From Leisingera sp. NJS204 (GTDB lineage Bacteria > Pseudomonadota > Alphaproteobacteria > Rhodobacterales > Rhodobacteraceae): DNA of 64,000 bases. Where the stretch lies: positions 267,501-331,500 of the forward strand of contig NZ_CP035417.1 of the NCBI RefSeq assembly GCF_004123675.1, in the 5' to 3' direction. Position 1 is the stretch's first letter. Each line of letters starts with the position of its first letter. Below, piece after piece: positions 55,199 to 63,945 of this stretch. Position numbers and translations under genes: made by a program. The notes under the pieces were generated by a model. It saw only the letters and a program-made list of their open reading frames with translations. It did no database searches and was not told where the DNA came from.

Positions 55199-55992
55199 TG
55201 GCAGACGCGGCTGCTTATCTCCTGCCGCATCCGGCCGGAGCAGCCGGCGCGCTGCAGCAGGCATTGAACCGGCTGGCCGAAACACCAACCGCAATTCGTG
55301 CAGGCATGCAGCAGGCTGCTGCCGGGCAGGAACCGCTCGCCGTTGCTGTGCTGCGCGAAATCAGCGAAACCGTATTGCCCCGGGAACTGACCATCTGTGT
55401 CGGCCAGCAGCCCGCCGCGGTGCTCACCGTTGCGCAACGCAGGCTTACGGGGTTGACCCTGGGTCGCTCCGCAGGTCCCGCGGACGGGGCAGAGGATCCA
55501 GACACAGCAGCCCGGATATTTGCCGCGCGGCTGCGCACATTGGATGCCGTTGCCGATGACGCAGGCTTCACAATCAAACGCCGTCCTTGCAAGGCAACCG
55601 AAGGTGTTGGCAGCTGTACTGCCAAGATGCTGAGCGACGCCATGGGCGCAGCCGAAAGCAGCAGCCCGCTGGACCGGTTCCACGCTCGCGCTACCCCTCA
55701 GGCAGAGGCTTGGATTTCATGCGGGCGGGGTGGGAATCTGTCCGGCAGCGGTGGGCCGGAGGAGCTGCTTTGCCAGTTGGAGGCAGTGCGTACCGTCCTC
55801 GCGGCCCAGGGTGCTTGCCCCTCCACGGCCAGAATGCCTGCGTCCAAGCCGGAATGCCTGCTGCTGCCGGTCTCACCTCAGAGGCGCATCATCGTGGTCT
55901 CAGCCTGCGGCGAACAGCTGCTTTTGGCCCTGCGTGCCGGCGCGGCAGATGCGATGCTGCGTGTGTGGACGGAAATTTTTCCCGGCTCTTGA
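55195..55992 (+). CDS. Uncharacterised last protein of the kinase-GTPase operon
   Basis: 265 residues, no known family recognised. The C-terminal 110 residues (LDRFHARATPQAEAWISCGRGGNLSGSG, LEAVRTVLAAQ, PQRRIIVVSACGEQLLLALRAGAADAMLRVWTEIF) repeat the strand-helix order of the preceding Roadblock-like protein, so it may hold a second such domain. The N-terminal half has helix-strand alternation (LAVAVLREISETVLPRELTICVGQQPAAVLTVAQRRLTG as a region). No signal peptide or membrane helix. Starts inside the previous stop (ATGATG at 55195). Confidence 0.65.
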   Translation: MMADAAAYLLPHPAGAAGALQQALNRLAETPTAIRAGMQQAAAGQEPLAVAVLREISETVLPRELTICVGQQPAAVLTVAQRRLTGLTLGRSAGPADGAEDPDTAARIFAARLRTLDAVADDAGFTIKRRPCKATEGVGSCTAKMLSDAMGAAESSSPLDRFHARATPQAEAWISCGRGGNLSGSGGPEELLCQLEAVRTVLAAQGACPSTARMPASKPECLLLPVSPQRRIIVVSACGEQLLLALRAGAADAMLRVWTEIFPGS

Positions 55993-56018
55993 TCCGTGCT
56001 TGCAGAAATCCGCCCGCA

Positions 56019-57197
56019 TCAAACAATGCCCAAACCCTGTTCCGCTCCTGACCGGTCCGGATGCAAGCTTTTCCTCCAGAACAGGACGATAACCCCCGTA
56101 GCGGATATCTGCGCGGCGGCAAAAAGGGCCATTGCAACCAGCAGCCCAAAGGTGTCGGCCAGCGCGCCGCTGGCAATGACCGGCAGCGAAAACCCGCAAT
56201 AGGCATAGACAAACAGGCCCGCCGTTGCCCGCGCCCTGTCATCAGGTGCGCGCAGCGACACCTCTGCCAGGGAGGCAAGATAGGTAAAGCCATAGCTTGC
56301 CGCGCTGGTGATGCAGGTTCCGGCAAGGACCAGCACCAGTGATGTCAGCCAGACGCCGGCCAGGAGCACGAGAAAGCCCAGCGGGATCAGCACAAACCCG
56401 AGTGCCAATGCCCGGCCGTTGGACATGCGCCGGGCGATTGGCTGGCAGAGAAACCCTGCGAAGATCGCCAGAAAAATGACAAGCCCGGTCCATCCGCCAA
56501 GCCCATTGGCGGCCAATTGCAACGGCACGACGGCAATGGTCATGCCAGTTGTCGACCAGGCCAGCGCCATTGCCGCACCGAACACCCAGGTGCCGGACGG
56601 AAAGACCGGCAGCCGCAGCGGTGTGACGGGTTTCGGACTGTCCGCCTTGGGCAGGGCCAAGGCGGCTGCGGCCAGAACCGGCGCTGCTGCAAGAAGCGCA
56701 AGATAGCTGAACGGCAGGAATGTCGGCCCTTGCAGGCCAAGGCTAAGCCCGGTTGCCAGAGCGCCGCCGCCGAAGCCAAGCGACGTTGCCGATGTCACAA
56801 TCAAGGCCGCGGTGCGTGCCCGGGTGGCGCCAAGGATTTCGGCCATATACGCAGTGCCTGCAGTGGTCGCCAACCCGGTCCCGATACCCAGCAAAACCCG
56901 CGCCGTGACCAGGCTTGCCCAGTTTGGGAATTGTACCAGCACCGCTGTCGCAACCGCGCCAAGGACCAGGGCCAGAGCAAGAGGGATACGCCGCCCGGTC
57001 CGGTCTGACAGCCCGCCAAGCAGCAGCAGCGTTGGCATCAGGCCACCTGCATAGGCGGCGAAGGCAATTGTAACAGCAGTGGCACCGGCAGTGTTCTGCG
57101 CGGCGTAGGCGTCATACAGCGGCGCCTGCAGGTTAACGGCAAAGGTCACAGCGAACAGAATCACGGCAAGCAAAGCAGCAGACATAAATCGGAGCAT
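56019..57197 (-). CDS. MFS transporter
   Basis: 392 residues, twelve predicted helices. The loop after helix 2 is LGGLSDRTGRRIPLA, the MFS A-motif. N-terminal helix FMSAALLAVILFAVTFAVNLQAPLY. Drug/metabolite exporter type is likely but the substrate is unknown. The start at 57197 has GAGG 8 bases before; the open frame upstream is much longer but lies inside the divergent regulator. Divergent from the MocR gene, which likely controls it. Confidence 0.88.
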   Translation of the reverse strand: MLRFMSAALLAVILFAVTFAVNLQAPLYDAYAAQNTAGATAVTIAFAAYAGGLMPTLLLLGGLSDRTGRRIPLALALVLGAVATAVLVQFPNWASLVTARVLLGIGTGLATTAGTAYMAEILGATRARTAALIVTSATSLGFGGGALATGLSLGLQGPTFLPFSYLALLAAAPVLAAAALALPKADSPKPVTPLRLPVFPSGTWVFGAAMALAWSTTGMTIAVVPLQLAANGLGGWTGLVIFLAIFAGFLCQPIARRMSNGRALALGFVLIPLGFLVLLAGVWLTSLVLVLAGTCITSAASYGFTYLASLAEVSLRAPDDRARATAGLFVYAYCGFSLPVIASGALADTFGLLVAMALFAAAQISATGVIVLFWRKSLHPDRSGAEQGLGIV

Positions 57198-57252
57198 TGG
57201 GCGGGCCTCGCAGGTTGACTTGCCTCCGCAATGCCATGAAGTTTCGACGTAT

Positions 57253-57270
57253 GACAATTTTTCTATTGTC
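57253..57270. promoter_or_regulatory. Inverted repeat between MFS and MocR genes
   Basis: GACAAT-tttttc-ATTGTC, a 6+6 palindrome 18 bases before the MocR start; another ATGACA copy follows at 57274-57279. MocR regulators bind repeats in the gap to their divergent target, so this is a candidate site. Confidence 0.5.
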
Positions 57271-57287
57271 CTAATGACAGTGAGCAG

Positions 57288-58622
57288 ATGAAGAAAGCCA
57301 GATATATCCGCCTTGCCGATATGCTCGCCAATGCGATCCGCGAGGGCAAACTGGCGCCGGGCTCCAGACTGCCGACACACCGGGCCTTTGCGGAGAAATC
57401 CGGCGTCGCGCTGGCGACTGCAACCCGTGTCTACAAGGAACTGGAGCGCAGGGGGCTTGTCAGCGGCGAGGCCGGGCGCGGCACCTTTGTGCGTGATCCT
57501 GGCCTGCCCATGACACTGGGGGTGCATCAGACCGCGGCTGAGGGGATCACGGATCTGGTGTTCAATATGCCAGGCGGACCCGCGGACGCAGACATTTTGC
57601 GGGCCGGATTGCGGCGGCTGGCGGCGGCGGGCGATTTGGATGCGATGCTGCGCTATCAGCCCCACGGCGGCCGCATGCACGAACGCCGGATCATCGCCGA
57701 AAGCCTCGGACGGTCTTTGGGCCGGATTGACCCCGAACACTTGCTGGTCACCTCAGGCAGCCAGCACGGGCTGGCGATCACGTGTCTGGGCCTGTTTCAG
57801 CCCGGCGATGTGATCGCTGCTGATGCGCTTACATATCCAGGGTTCAAATCGGCTGCCGCATTGAATGGTCTGGAACTTGCCCCGGTCGGGACGCAGCAGG
57901 GTGTCATGGACCCGGATGATCTGGACCGGCAATGCCGCATGCGGAACATAACTGCTGTCTATCTGATGCCGACGGTCCAAAGCCCGCTGGGAACCGTCAT
58001 GGATGAAACAGTCCGGCTGCACATGCTTGACGTGGCGCAGCGGCACAACCTCCTTATCATTGAGGACGCGGCCTATGCGTTTTTGGAACCGGATCCGCCG
58101 CCCGCTTTCCTGTCGCTGGCACCGGACCGGACGGTGCATATCGGCGGTTTTTCCAAAAGCCTCGCAACCGGTTTGCGGTTGGGATATGCGGTCGCGCCTG
58201 CAAACCGCACTGCAGCGCTGCTGGAAGCGATCCGCGCGACGACCTGGAACGCGCCCGCATTGATTTCCGCATTGATCACAGGCTGGATCGAAGACGGGAC
58301 GCTGAAAAACTCAGAGAAAGCCCGCAGGCAGGATGGCGCCGCGCGCCAATCGGTATGCCGGGAGGTCTTTGGCGAGGCTTCGGTCATTTCGCATCGAAAC
58401 GCGGGGTTTGCCTGGCTGCCGCTTGAAAAAGGTGCCCGTGCGCAACCTATCGTGACGCGATTGAACGGCCAGGGGGTCTCGGTATCCGGCGCAGACGCTT
58501 TTGCAACAGCTGCCGCAGCTCCGCAGGCCCTGAGGCTGGCGTTTGGCGGTTTGCCGATGGCAGAGCTGCGCGGCACACTGGAGACGGTGCGCCAAGCGGT
58601 TCAAGCTGAGAGGGCAGGCTAG
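57288..58622 (+). CDS. MocR-type regulator (GntR HTH fused to aminotransferase fold)
   Basis: 444 residues. N-terminal GntR winged helix: RYIRLADMLANAIREGKLAPGSRLPTHRAFAEKSGVALATATRVYKELERRGLV as a span of about residues 5-58. From about 90 on, a class I aminotransferase fold with the PLP lysine in HIGGFSKSLATGLRLGY and IIEDAAYAF. Such proteins sense PLP or amino compounds. Probably regulates the divergent MFS gene. Confidence 0.92.
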   Translation: MKKARYIRLADMLANAIREGKLAPGSRLPTHRAFAEKSGVALATATRVYKELERRGLVSGEAGRGTFVRDPGLPMTLGVHQTAAEGITDLVFNMPGGPADADILRAGLRRLAAAGDLDAMLRYQPHGGRMHERRIIAESLGRSLGRIDPEHLLVTSGSQHGLAITCLGLFQPGDVIAADALTYPGFKSAAALNGLELAPVGTQQGVMDPDDLDRQCRMRNITAVYLMPTVQSPLGTVMDETVRLHMLDVAQRHNLLIIEDAAYAFLEPDPPPAFLSLAPDRTVHIGGFSKSLATGLRLGYAVAPANRTAALLEAIRATTWNAPALISALITGWIEDGTLKNSEKARRQDGAARQSVCREVFGEASVISHRNAGFAWLPLEKGARAQPIVTRLNGQGVSVSGADAFATAAAAPQALRLAFGGLPMAELRGTLETVRQAVQAERAG

Positions 58623-58683
58623 GGCGGGCATCCCAAAATGCGGCCCGCTGGTCATGTGTTTCTTCAGCCGTTGCCGGCTGGGT

Positions 58684-59553
58684 TCAGAACCACTGCCCCG
58701 GCTCCATCAGCCCCAAATCCAATAGTTGGCGCGAATGCCATTCAAACGGCGCGGAGTTGTGCCACCGGAAGGTTTCAATATCGAAGGTGGAGCCGGGATT
58801 GCGTTTCAGCGCCTTGGCGGTGCGGAAAGAACAGACCGCAGCAGTCAGGTTATGATGCCAGGGGCAGGCATAGGTGTTGTATTCCTGATCGTTGAAAGTG
58901 TGGTCCTGCTGCAGCACCAGTCCCGGTTTGGCCTTGAACAGTGATATCCGGTCGATTTTACGGCTTTTCTCCGGGATATGCTCTTCGAACCGCCAGCGCA
59001 CCCCGCCAAAGAAATCCAGCTGCCGTTCGCGCGGATGGCCGGTTTCTGGGTCCTTGCGCGACTGGGCATAGTAACCGGATTTGTCGAGATAGGCCGCCTC
59101 CAGCGAGACAGCGCCGGGGCAGGCCTCCAGATCGCCGGCATAAAGGTCGATCACATAGCTGAGCACCGCATCCCGCCGCTCTTCGGTGTGGAAGGTCAGC
59201 ATTTCGCCAACGCTGCGCGTCTCGCAGAACGGGTAGAACAGATATTCGGCATTGTAGCAGTAATAAAGCCAGCAACCGGGTTGCGCGGCAGCGATCATCG
59301 CATTGACGGCCCCTGTCAGCGCACCTTCAGGGGCGCAGTCAAACGGCACCCGGTGCACCTTGGCGCGTACATCCTGCGGCAAGTCAAAGGCATCCGGCAT
59401 CAGGGCCACAACCGCTTTGAAACCGCTTTGCAGGTGGTGGCGCAGCGTGGTGGCGATTTCCACCTCATCCTCGACAAAGACCAGCGCAACCGGTCCTTTG
59501 GCCAGCAACGCCTTGCCCTCTTTCAGGAAATCCTGCAGCGAAGAATACATCAT
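58684..59553 (-). CDS. Glycosyltransferase-2-like protein
   Basis: 289 residues. N-terminus [31 protein letters not shown] resembles the first strand-helix of GT-A glycosyltransferases of the Glyco_tranf_2_4 kind; later segments ([83 protein letters not shown]) match a Rhodobacteraceae group of unassigned proteins. No membrane helix. The start is the first of ATGATG at 59553. Function only by fold; it stands alone, divergent from miaB. Confidence 0.65.
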   Translation of the reverse strand: MMYSSLQDFLKEGKALLAKGPVALVFVEDEVEIATTLRHHLQSGFKAVVALMPDAFDLPQDVRAKVHRVPFDCAPEGALTGAVNAMIAAAQPGCWLYYCYNAEYLFYPFCETRSVGEMLTFHTEERRDAVLSYVIDLYAGDLEACPGAVSLEAAYLDKSGYYAQSRKDPETGHPRERQLDFFGGVRWRFEEHIPEKSRKIDRISLFKAKPGLVLQQDHTFNDQEYNTYACPWHHNLTAAVCSFRTAKALKRNPGSTFDIETFRWHNSAPFEWHSRQLLDLGLMEPGQWF

Positions 59554-59681
59554 GCCTGTCTGCCTTTTGCCTTTCTGGCCATTGCGGCCAAAATCGGGTA
59601 AATCCCGCCTCATTGCAAGCGGCGGCATTTGTCTGTAAGGCAGGCCGCTGTTTACCCACCTTGGCTGGAAGGCTGACCCGC

Positions 59682-61004
59682 ATGAGCGCCCCGAAGAAGC
59701 TGTTTATCAAGACCTATGGCTGTCAGATGAATGTCTATGACAGCGAACGCATGGCCGAAGCGCTGGGCGGTGAAGGCTATATCGAGACCAAATCGGCAGA
59801 TGACGCCGACATGATCCTGCTCAATACCTGCCACATCCGGGAAAAGGCCGCCGAGAAAGTCTATTCCGAGCTGGGCCGTTTTAAAGGGCTGAAGGCAGAG
59901 AAGCCGGATCTGAAGATCGGTGTCGCCGGCTGTGTAGCCCAGGCCGAGGGCGAAGAGATCATGCGCCGCCAGCCGCTGGTGGATCTGGTGGTCGGCCCGC
60001 AAAGCTATCACCGTCTGCCCGAAATGGAAGCCAAGACGCGCGAAGGGGAAAAGGTGCTGGACACCGATTTCCCCGAGGAAGACAAGTTCGAAAAGCTCAA
60101 GAACCGCCCCAAGGCCAAGCGCGGCCCCACCGCGTTTCTGACGGTGCAGGAAGGCTGCGACAAATTCTGTGCCTTCTGCGTGGTGCCCTATACCCGCGGC
60201 GCCGAAGTTTCGCGTCCCGCGGACCGCATCCTGACCGAAGCCCGCGATCTGGTGGAGCGCGGCGTGCGCGAAATCACCCTGCTGGGCCAGAATGTGAATG
60301 CCTACCATGGTGCCGGCCACAATGGCGACCTGACCCTGGCGCAGCTGATCTGGGAGTTGGACAAGGTCGACGGGCTGGAGCGTATCCGCTTCACCACGTC
60401 GCATCCCAACGACATGCAGGACGACCTGATCGAGGCGCATGGCACCTGCGCCAAGCTGATGCCTTATCTGCATCTGCCGGTGCAGGCGGGATCGGACAAG
60501 ATCCTGAAGCGGATGAACCGCGCCCACACCGCCGAAAGCTACCTCCGCCTGATTGAGCGCATCCGCGCCGCGCGGCCCGACATCCTGATCTCCGGCGACT
60601 TCATCGTCGGTTTCCCGGAAGAGACCGAGGACGATTTCCAGGCCACCATGGACCTGGTGGAAGAAGTGAAATACGGCACTGCCTATTCTTTCAAATACTC
60701 GACCCGCCCCGGCACCCCTGCAGCCGAACGCGCCCAGGTCGATCCGGCCGCGGCGGATGACCGTTTGCAGCGCCTGCAGGCCCTGCTGACCCGGCAGCAG
60801 CGCGAGGTGCAGGACAGCATGGTGGGCCGCGAGGTGGGTGTTCTGTTTGAGAAGCCGGGCCGCCGGCCGGGCCAGATGGTCGGTAAATCCGACTACCTCC
60901 ACGCCGTCCATGTCGCTGATTGCAACCGCGCGCCGGGGGACCTGGCCCGGGTGCGCATCATTTCCTCTGGTGCAAATTCCCTGGCCGGGGAGTTGATCGG
61001 CTAA
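59682..61004 (+). CDS. miaB: tRNA-2-methylthio-N6-dimethylallyladenosine synthase MiaB
   Basis: 440 residues. UPF0004 domain with three cluster cysteines ([32 protein letters not shown]), the radical-SAM motif [16 protein letters not shown] and a C-terminal TRAM domain ending SLAGELIG. Adds the methylthio group at A37 of tRNAs that read UNN codons. The start at 59682 gives the usual [17 protein letters not shown]. Located upstream of the OmpA and phoH genes as commonly seen in Roseobacters. Confidence 0.96.
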   Translation: MSAPKKLFIKTYGCQMNVYDSERMAEALGGEGYIETKSADDADMILLNTCHIREKAAEKVYSELGRFKGLKAEKPDLKIGVAGCVAQAEGEEIMRRQPLVDLVVGPQSYHRLPEMEAKTREGEKVLDTDFPEEDKFEKLKNRPKAKRGPTAFLTVQEGCDKFCAFCVVPYTRGAEVSRPADRILTEARDLVERGVREITLLGQNVNAYHGAGHNGDLTLAQLIWELDKVDGLERIRFTTSHPNDMQDDLIEAHGTCAKLMPYLHLPVQAGSDKILKRMNRAHTAESYLRLIERIRAARPDILISGDFIVGFPEETEDDFQATMDLVEEVKYGTAYSFKYSTRPGTPAAERAQVDPAAADDRLQRLQALLTRQQREVQDSMVGREVGVLFEKPGRRPGQMVGKSDYLHAVHVADCNRAPGDLARVRIISSGANSLAGELIG

Positions 61005-61283
61005 AACTCCCGCCACAGCGCGAATCTTCCCAGCCGCTTTTAACAGAGCGGCTCAATTTCCGTTTATTCTGAATGCGCATGTGAGTCCCGATTGCATCGG
61101 TTCCGGCGACAATTTCCTTTTGATGCTTTGAGTGTCCCGGAAAATGCGATTAATCTGCGCGGAATAACAATTAATTTAGCAGGTATACTGCATCAATTTC
61201 AGGTAGTTTGACTCTTATGGCCTGAGCGGTGGGCACGTAAGCGGCAAGCGCGCTGGGGGAACTTAGGTGAAGGAAATCTGGTT

Positions 61284-61859
61284 GTGTTGATACTCAAATT
61301 TAATAAGGCGGTTGCATTGGCCGCCGCTGCTGCGGCCGCGCTCAGCATCGCTGCCGCGCCTGCCAGCGCGCAAACTCAGCGGACCATCAAGGGCGAACGT
61401 TATGTGCCCACCATCTGGGTTGACCCGGACGGCTGCGAACACTGGGTGATGGATGACGGTGCCGAAGGCTTCATGTCCCCGCATGTGACCCCGGATGGCA
61501 AGCCGGTCTGCCGCCGCGGCAACATTTGCGGCGTGATGCCGACAGATCAGTTTTTTGCCACAGACAAACACTACATCAATGCCGCAGGCCGCAAGCGCCT
61601 GGGGGAATTTTTCCAGCAGGCGAAATCCAATGGCGCCCGCGCCTTTATCGTGGCAGGCCATACCGACAGCCGGGCCTCGGATGAATACAATATCCGCCTG
61701 TCCGAGCGCCGCGCCCATGCCGTGGCTCAGGCGGGCCGTTCGGTGGGTGCGCGGATCAATGATGTGCGCGCTTACGGTGAACGCGATCCGCGGGTGCCTA
61801 ACACCAGTGCCGGAAATATGGCGCAAAACCGCCGTGTCGAAATCTATTGCCTGCGCTGA
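61284..61859 (+). CDS. OmpA-family protein with an N-terminal WVDPDGCEHW module
   Basis: 191 residues. Signal peptide ending in APASAQ, then a module IWVDPDGCEHWVMDDGAEGFMSP followed by TPDGKPVCRRGNIC, and the C-terminal OmpA peptidoglycan-binding domain (RLGEFFQQAKSNGARAFIVAGHTDSRASDEYNIRLSERRAHAV, as about residues 105-150; ends NRRVEIYCLR). Expected at the outer membrane, bound to peptidoglycan. GTG start with AAGGA 8 bases upstream. The same module recurs in the lipoprotein encoded 13 bases downstream, so the pair probably work together. Confidence 0.85.
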   Translation: MLILKFNKAVALAAAAAAALSIAAAPASAQTQRTIKGERYVPTIWVDPDGCEHWVMDDGAEGFMSPHVTPDGKPVCRRGNICGVMPTDQFFATDKHYINAAGRKRLGEFFQQAKSNGARAFIVAGHTDSRASDEYNIRLSERRAHAVAQAGRSVGARINDVRAYGERDPRVPNTSAGNMAQNRRVEIYCLR

Positions 61860-61872
61860 GGAGACAAAACCC

Positions 61873-62178
61873 ATGCTGATGCGTAAAACACTTCTGCTCC
61901 TCGCCGCCGCGGCCCTGGTCCCGGCCTGTTCCGAAACCCTGGACAAAACCCGTGACCAGCATGCCGGCGATGGCTCCTCCAGCCATCTGTCGAACATGAC
62001 CGCGGGCATCTGGGTCGACCCGCAGGGCTGCGAACACTGGATCATCGACGACGGTCTCGAAGGCTACGCCGACCTGCGCCGCACACCCGACGGCAAGCCG
62101 GTCTGCAACAGCAACCTGCCGCGCAACACTGCCACCGGCCCGTTCAAGGCAGGTTCAACTTTTGCCGACGCGCTGTAA
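61873..62178 (+). CDS. Small lipoprotein sharing the WVDPxGCEHW module
   Basis: 101 residues. Lipoprotein signal MLMRKTLLLLAAAALVPAC (acylated Cys19), then GIWVDPQGCEHWIIDDGLEGYAD and TPDGKPVCNSNLPR, aligned residue by residue with the module of the preceding OmpA protein, including both cysteines. It ends soon after. Likely anchored in the outer membrane. Followed by an intrinsic terminator. Confidence 0.82.
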   Translation: MLMRKTLLLLAAAALVPACSETLDKTRDQHAGDGSSSHLSNMTAGIWVDPQGCEHWIIDDGLEGYADLRRTPDGKPVCNSNLPRNTATGPFKAGSTFADAL

Positions 62179-62203
62179 TACGGAAAGAACGGCACGCTAA
62201 GAA

Positions 62204-62229
62204 GCCGCCCTCCGGGGCGGCTCATTTGT
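62204..62229 (+). terminator. Intrinsic terminator after the OmpA/lipoprotein pair
   Basis: GCCGCCC-tccg-GGGCGGC followed by TCATTTGTTT. The seven-base GC stem and T-rich tail fit a Rho-independent terminator; it separates this pair from phoH. Confidence 0.75.
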
Positions 62230-62319
62230 TTCAATTGAGTGATTTTCCGCTGCTGATGCTTGCGCAAACGGGACAACGGCGGCAAACTGAAAGGGCAACG
62301 CCAGATTGAGGAGATCAGC

Positions 62320-63330
62320 TTGGCCATCAGTGCCCTGAATGACGCGCAAGACCAGTCCGCAACCCATGAAGTGCTTCTGGAATTTCCCGACAACCGATTG
62401 CTGATCGACCTGTGCGGCGAATACGACCGCAACTTGGCTGACATCGAACAGAAACTGGGCGTGCAGATCGTCCGCCGCGGCAACCAGCTATCGGTGATGG
62501 GCGAGGAGTCGGCACGCGGACAGGCGGCAGGCGTGCTCACCGCGCTTTATGACCGGCTGGAAACCGGCCGCAGCGTCGAAAGCGGCGATATCGACCGCGA
62601 ATTGCGCATGGGGCAAGAGACTGCGGATGCCGAACCGGACGGCCAATTGCAAATGTTCCGCGGCGGCCGGGTGGAAATCAAAACCCGCAAAAAACTGGTG
62701 GAACCTCGCACCGAAGCTCAGAAGGCCTATGTGCATTCGCTGTTCGAAAGTGAACTGGCCTTCGGGATCGGCCCGGCAGGCACGGGCAAGACCTATCTCG
62801 CCGTTGCAGTGGGTGTTTCCATGTTCATCACCGGCCATGTGGACCGCATCATCCTCAGCCGCCCGGCGGTGGAGGCGGGCGAAAAGCTCGGCTACCTGCC
62901 CGGCGACATGAAGGACAAGGTCGATCCTTACATGCAGCCCTTGTACGATGCGCTGAACGATTTCCTGCCGGAAAAACAGGCGGCCAAACTGATCGAGGAA
63001 AAACGCATCGAAATCGCGCCGCTTGCTTTCATGCGCGGGCGGACGCTGTCCAATGCCTTTGTGGTGCTGGATGAGGCGCAGAATGCGACCACCATGCAGA
63101 TGAAGATGTTCCTGACCCGCCTGGGCGAAGGCTCGCGCATGGTGATCACCGGCGACCGCTCCCAGGTCGATCTGCCGCGCGGCGTGCAATCGGGTCTGGC
63201 AGACGCGGAACGGCTGCTGAACGCGATCCCGAGAATCAGCTTCAATTACTTCACTGCCCGCGACGTGGTGCGGCACCCCCTTGTGGCGGCGATCATCGAA
63301 GCCTATGACGCGGATGCTAAACCGGCCTGA
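62320..63330 (+). CDS. phoH: PhoH-family ATPase
   Basis: 336 residues. Walker A GPAGTGKTYLAV, Walker B VVLDEAQN, STRPAVEAGEKLGYLPGD-like PhoH core (LSRPAVEAGEKLGYLPGDMKDKVDPY as about residues 195-220) and MVITGDRSQVDLPRG. N-terminal KH-like part (EFPDNRLLIDLCGEYDRNLADIEQKLGVQIVRRGN). A TTG at 62320 with GAGGAG 6 bases upstream is taken as start. PhoH and YbeY are paired in most proteobacteria and act in ribosome and RNA quality control. Confidence 0.93.
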   Translation: MAISALNDAQDQSATHEVLLEFPDNRLLIDLCGEYDRNLADIEQKLGVQIVRRGNQLSVMGEESARGQAAGVLTALYDRLETGRSVESGDIDRELRMGQETADAEPDGQLQMFRGGRVEIKTRKKLVEPRTEAQKAYVHSLFESELAFGIGPAGTGKTYLAVAVGVSMFITGHVDRIILSRPAVEAGEKLGYLPGDMKDKVDPYMQPLYDALNDFLPEKQAAKLIEEKRIEIAPLAFMRGRTLSNAFVVLDEAQNATTMQMKMFLTRLGEGSRMVITGDRSQVDLPRGVQSGLADAERLLNAIPRISFNYFTARDVVRHPLVAAIIEAYDADAKPA

Positions 63331-63349
63331 TGCAAAGGCTCTGCCGGGT

Positions 63350-63394
63350 TTCACCTTTGTAAAAATACTCCGGGGGTGCGGGGGCTGGCCCCCG
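63350..63394 (+). repeat. Intergenic hairpin repeat of REP-like type
   Basis: Between phoH and ybeY: TTTCACCTTTGTAAAAATAC then TCCGGGGGTGC and the palindrome GGGGGC-TG-GCCCCC (63380-63393). Similar AATACTCC-plus-GC-palindrome units are spread through many Rhodobacteraceae genomes in spacers, so this is probably one copy; only this one was seen in the window. Confidence 0.4.
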
Positions 63395-63410
63395 TATGTG
63401 CAACGGCTCC

Positions 63411-63923
63411 ATGACGCTCGACATCACGATCGAAGACAGCCGCTGGCAAGAGGCCGGGCTTGAAGCACTGGCTGAACAGGCTGTCTCAGCGGTTCTGGCG
63501 CATTTTGCGTTGGACCCGGAGGATTGCGAAATCTCGCTTCTGGCCTGTGATGACCCGCGCATTGCGGATCTCAACGCCGAATTCCGCGAAAAGGCCAAGC
63601 CGACAAATGTGCTGAGCTGGCCCGCCGAAGACCTTGCCGCGGAAGAAGACGGCGGCACCCCGGCGCTGCCCGAGGCGGATTTCACCGGCGAATACCCGCT
63701 GGGCGACATTGCGGTTTCTTATGACACTTGCGCCCGTGAAGCGGCGGAAGCAGGCAAGCCGCTGGGCGATCATACCAGCCATTTGATCGTTCACGGAATG
63801 TTGCATCTTTTCGGTTATGATCACATTCGTGACCGCGATGCCGCATTGATGGAAGGGATTGAGGTGCTGCTACTTGGCAAAATGGGTATCGCGAACCCAT
63901 ATATGAGTGAGGACGCCCCTTAA
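63411..63923 (+). CDS. ybeY: Endoribonuclease YbeY (16S rRNA maturation)
   Basis: 170 residues. The zinc site HLIVHGMLHLFGYDH (His-x3-His-x5-His) and the preceding GDIAVSYDTC are diagnostic. N-terminus MTLDITIEDSRWQEAGLEALAEQA. The start at 63411 is preferred over the ATG at 63396, which lies in the hairpin repeat. Needed for 16S 3' end maturation and 70S quality control. Followed 22 bases later by a CorC-type gene, the usual order phoH-ybeY-corC. Confidence 0.94.
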   Translation: MTLDITIEDSRWQEAGLEALAEQAVSAVLAHFALDPEDCEISLLACDDPRIADLNAEFREKAKPTNVLSWPAEDLAAEEDGGTPALPEADFTGEYPLGDIAVSYDTCAREAAEAGKPLGDHTSHLIVHGMLHLFGYDHIRDRDAALMEGIEVLLLGKMGIANPYMSEDAP

Positions 63924-63945
63924 GCGGGGCCTTTGGATAGGATCG

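Noticed and set aside
55300-55335. A fourth copy of the palindromic unit (GCAGCAG-g-CTGCTGC next to CGGGCAG)
   Set aside because: It lacks the CC[CG]CTC box and sits in an uninterrupted coding sequence; most likely chance in GC-rich code.
46780-55992. Reading the kinase/FHA/PP2C genes as a type VI secretion control module
   Set aside because: No tss structural gene is present in the window and the partners are GTPases, so T6SS is not supported here.
59652-61016. 454-codon frame opposite miaB
   Set aside because: Covers miaB completely; no domain, and miaB is certain.
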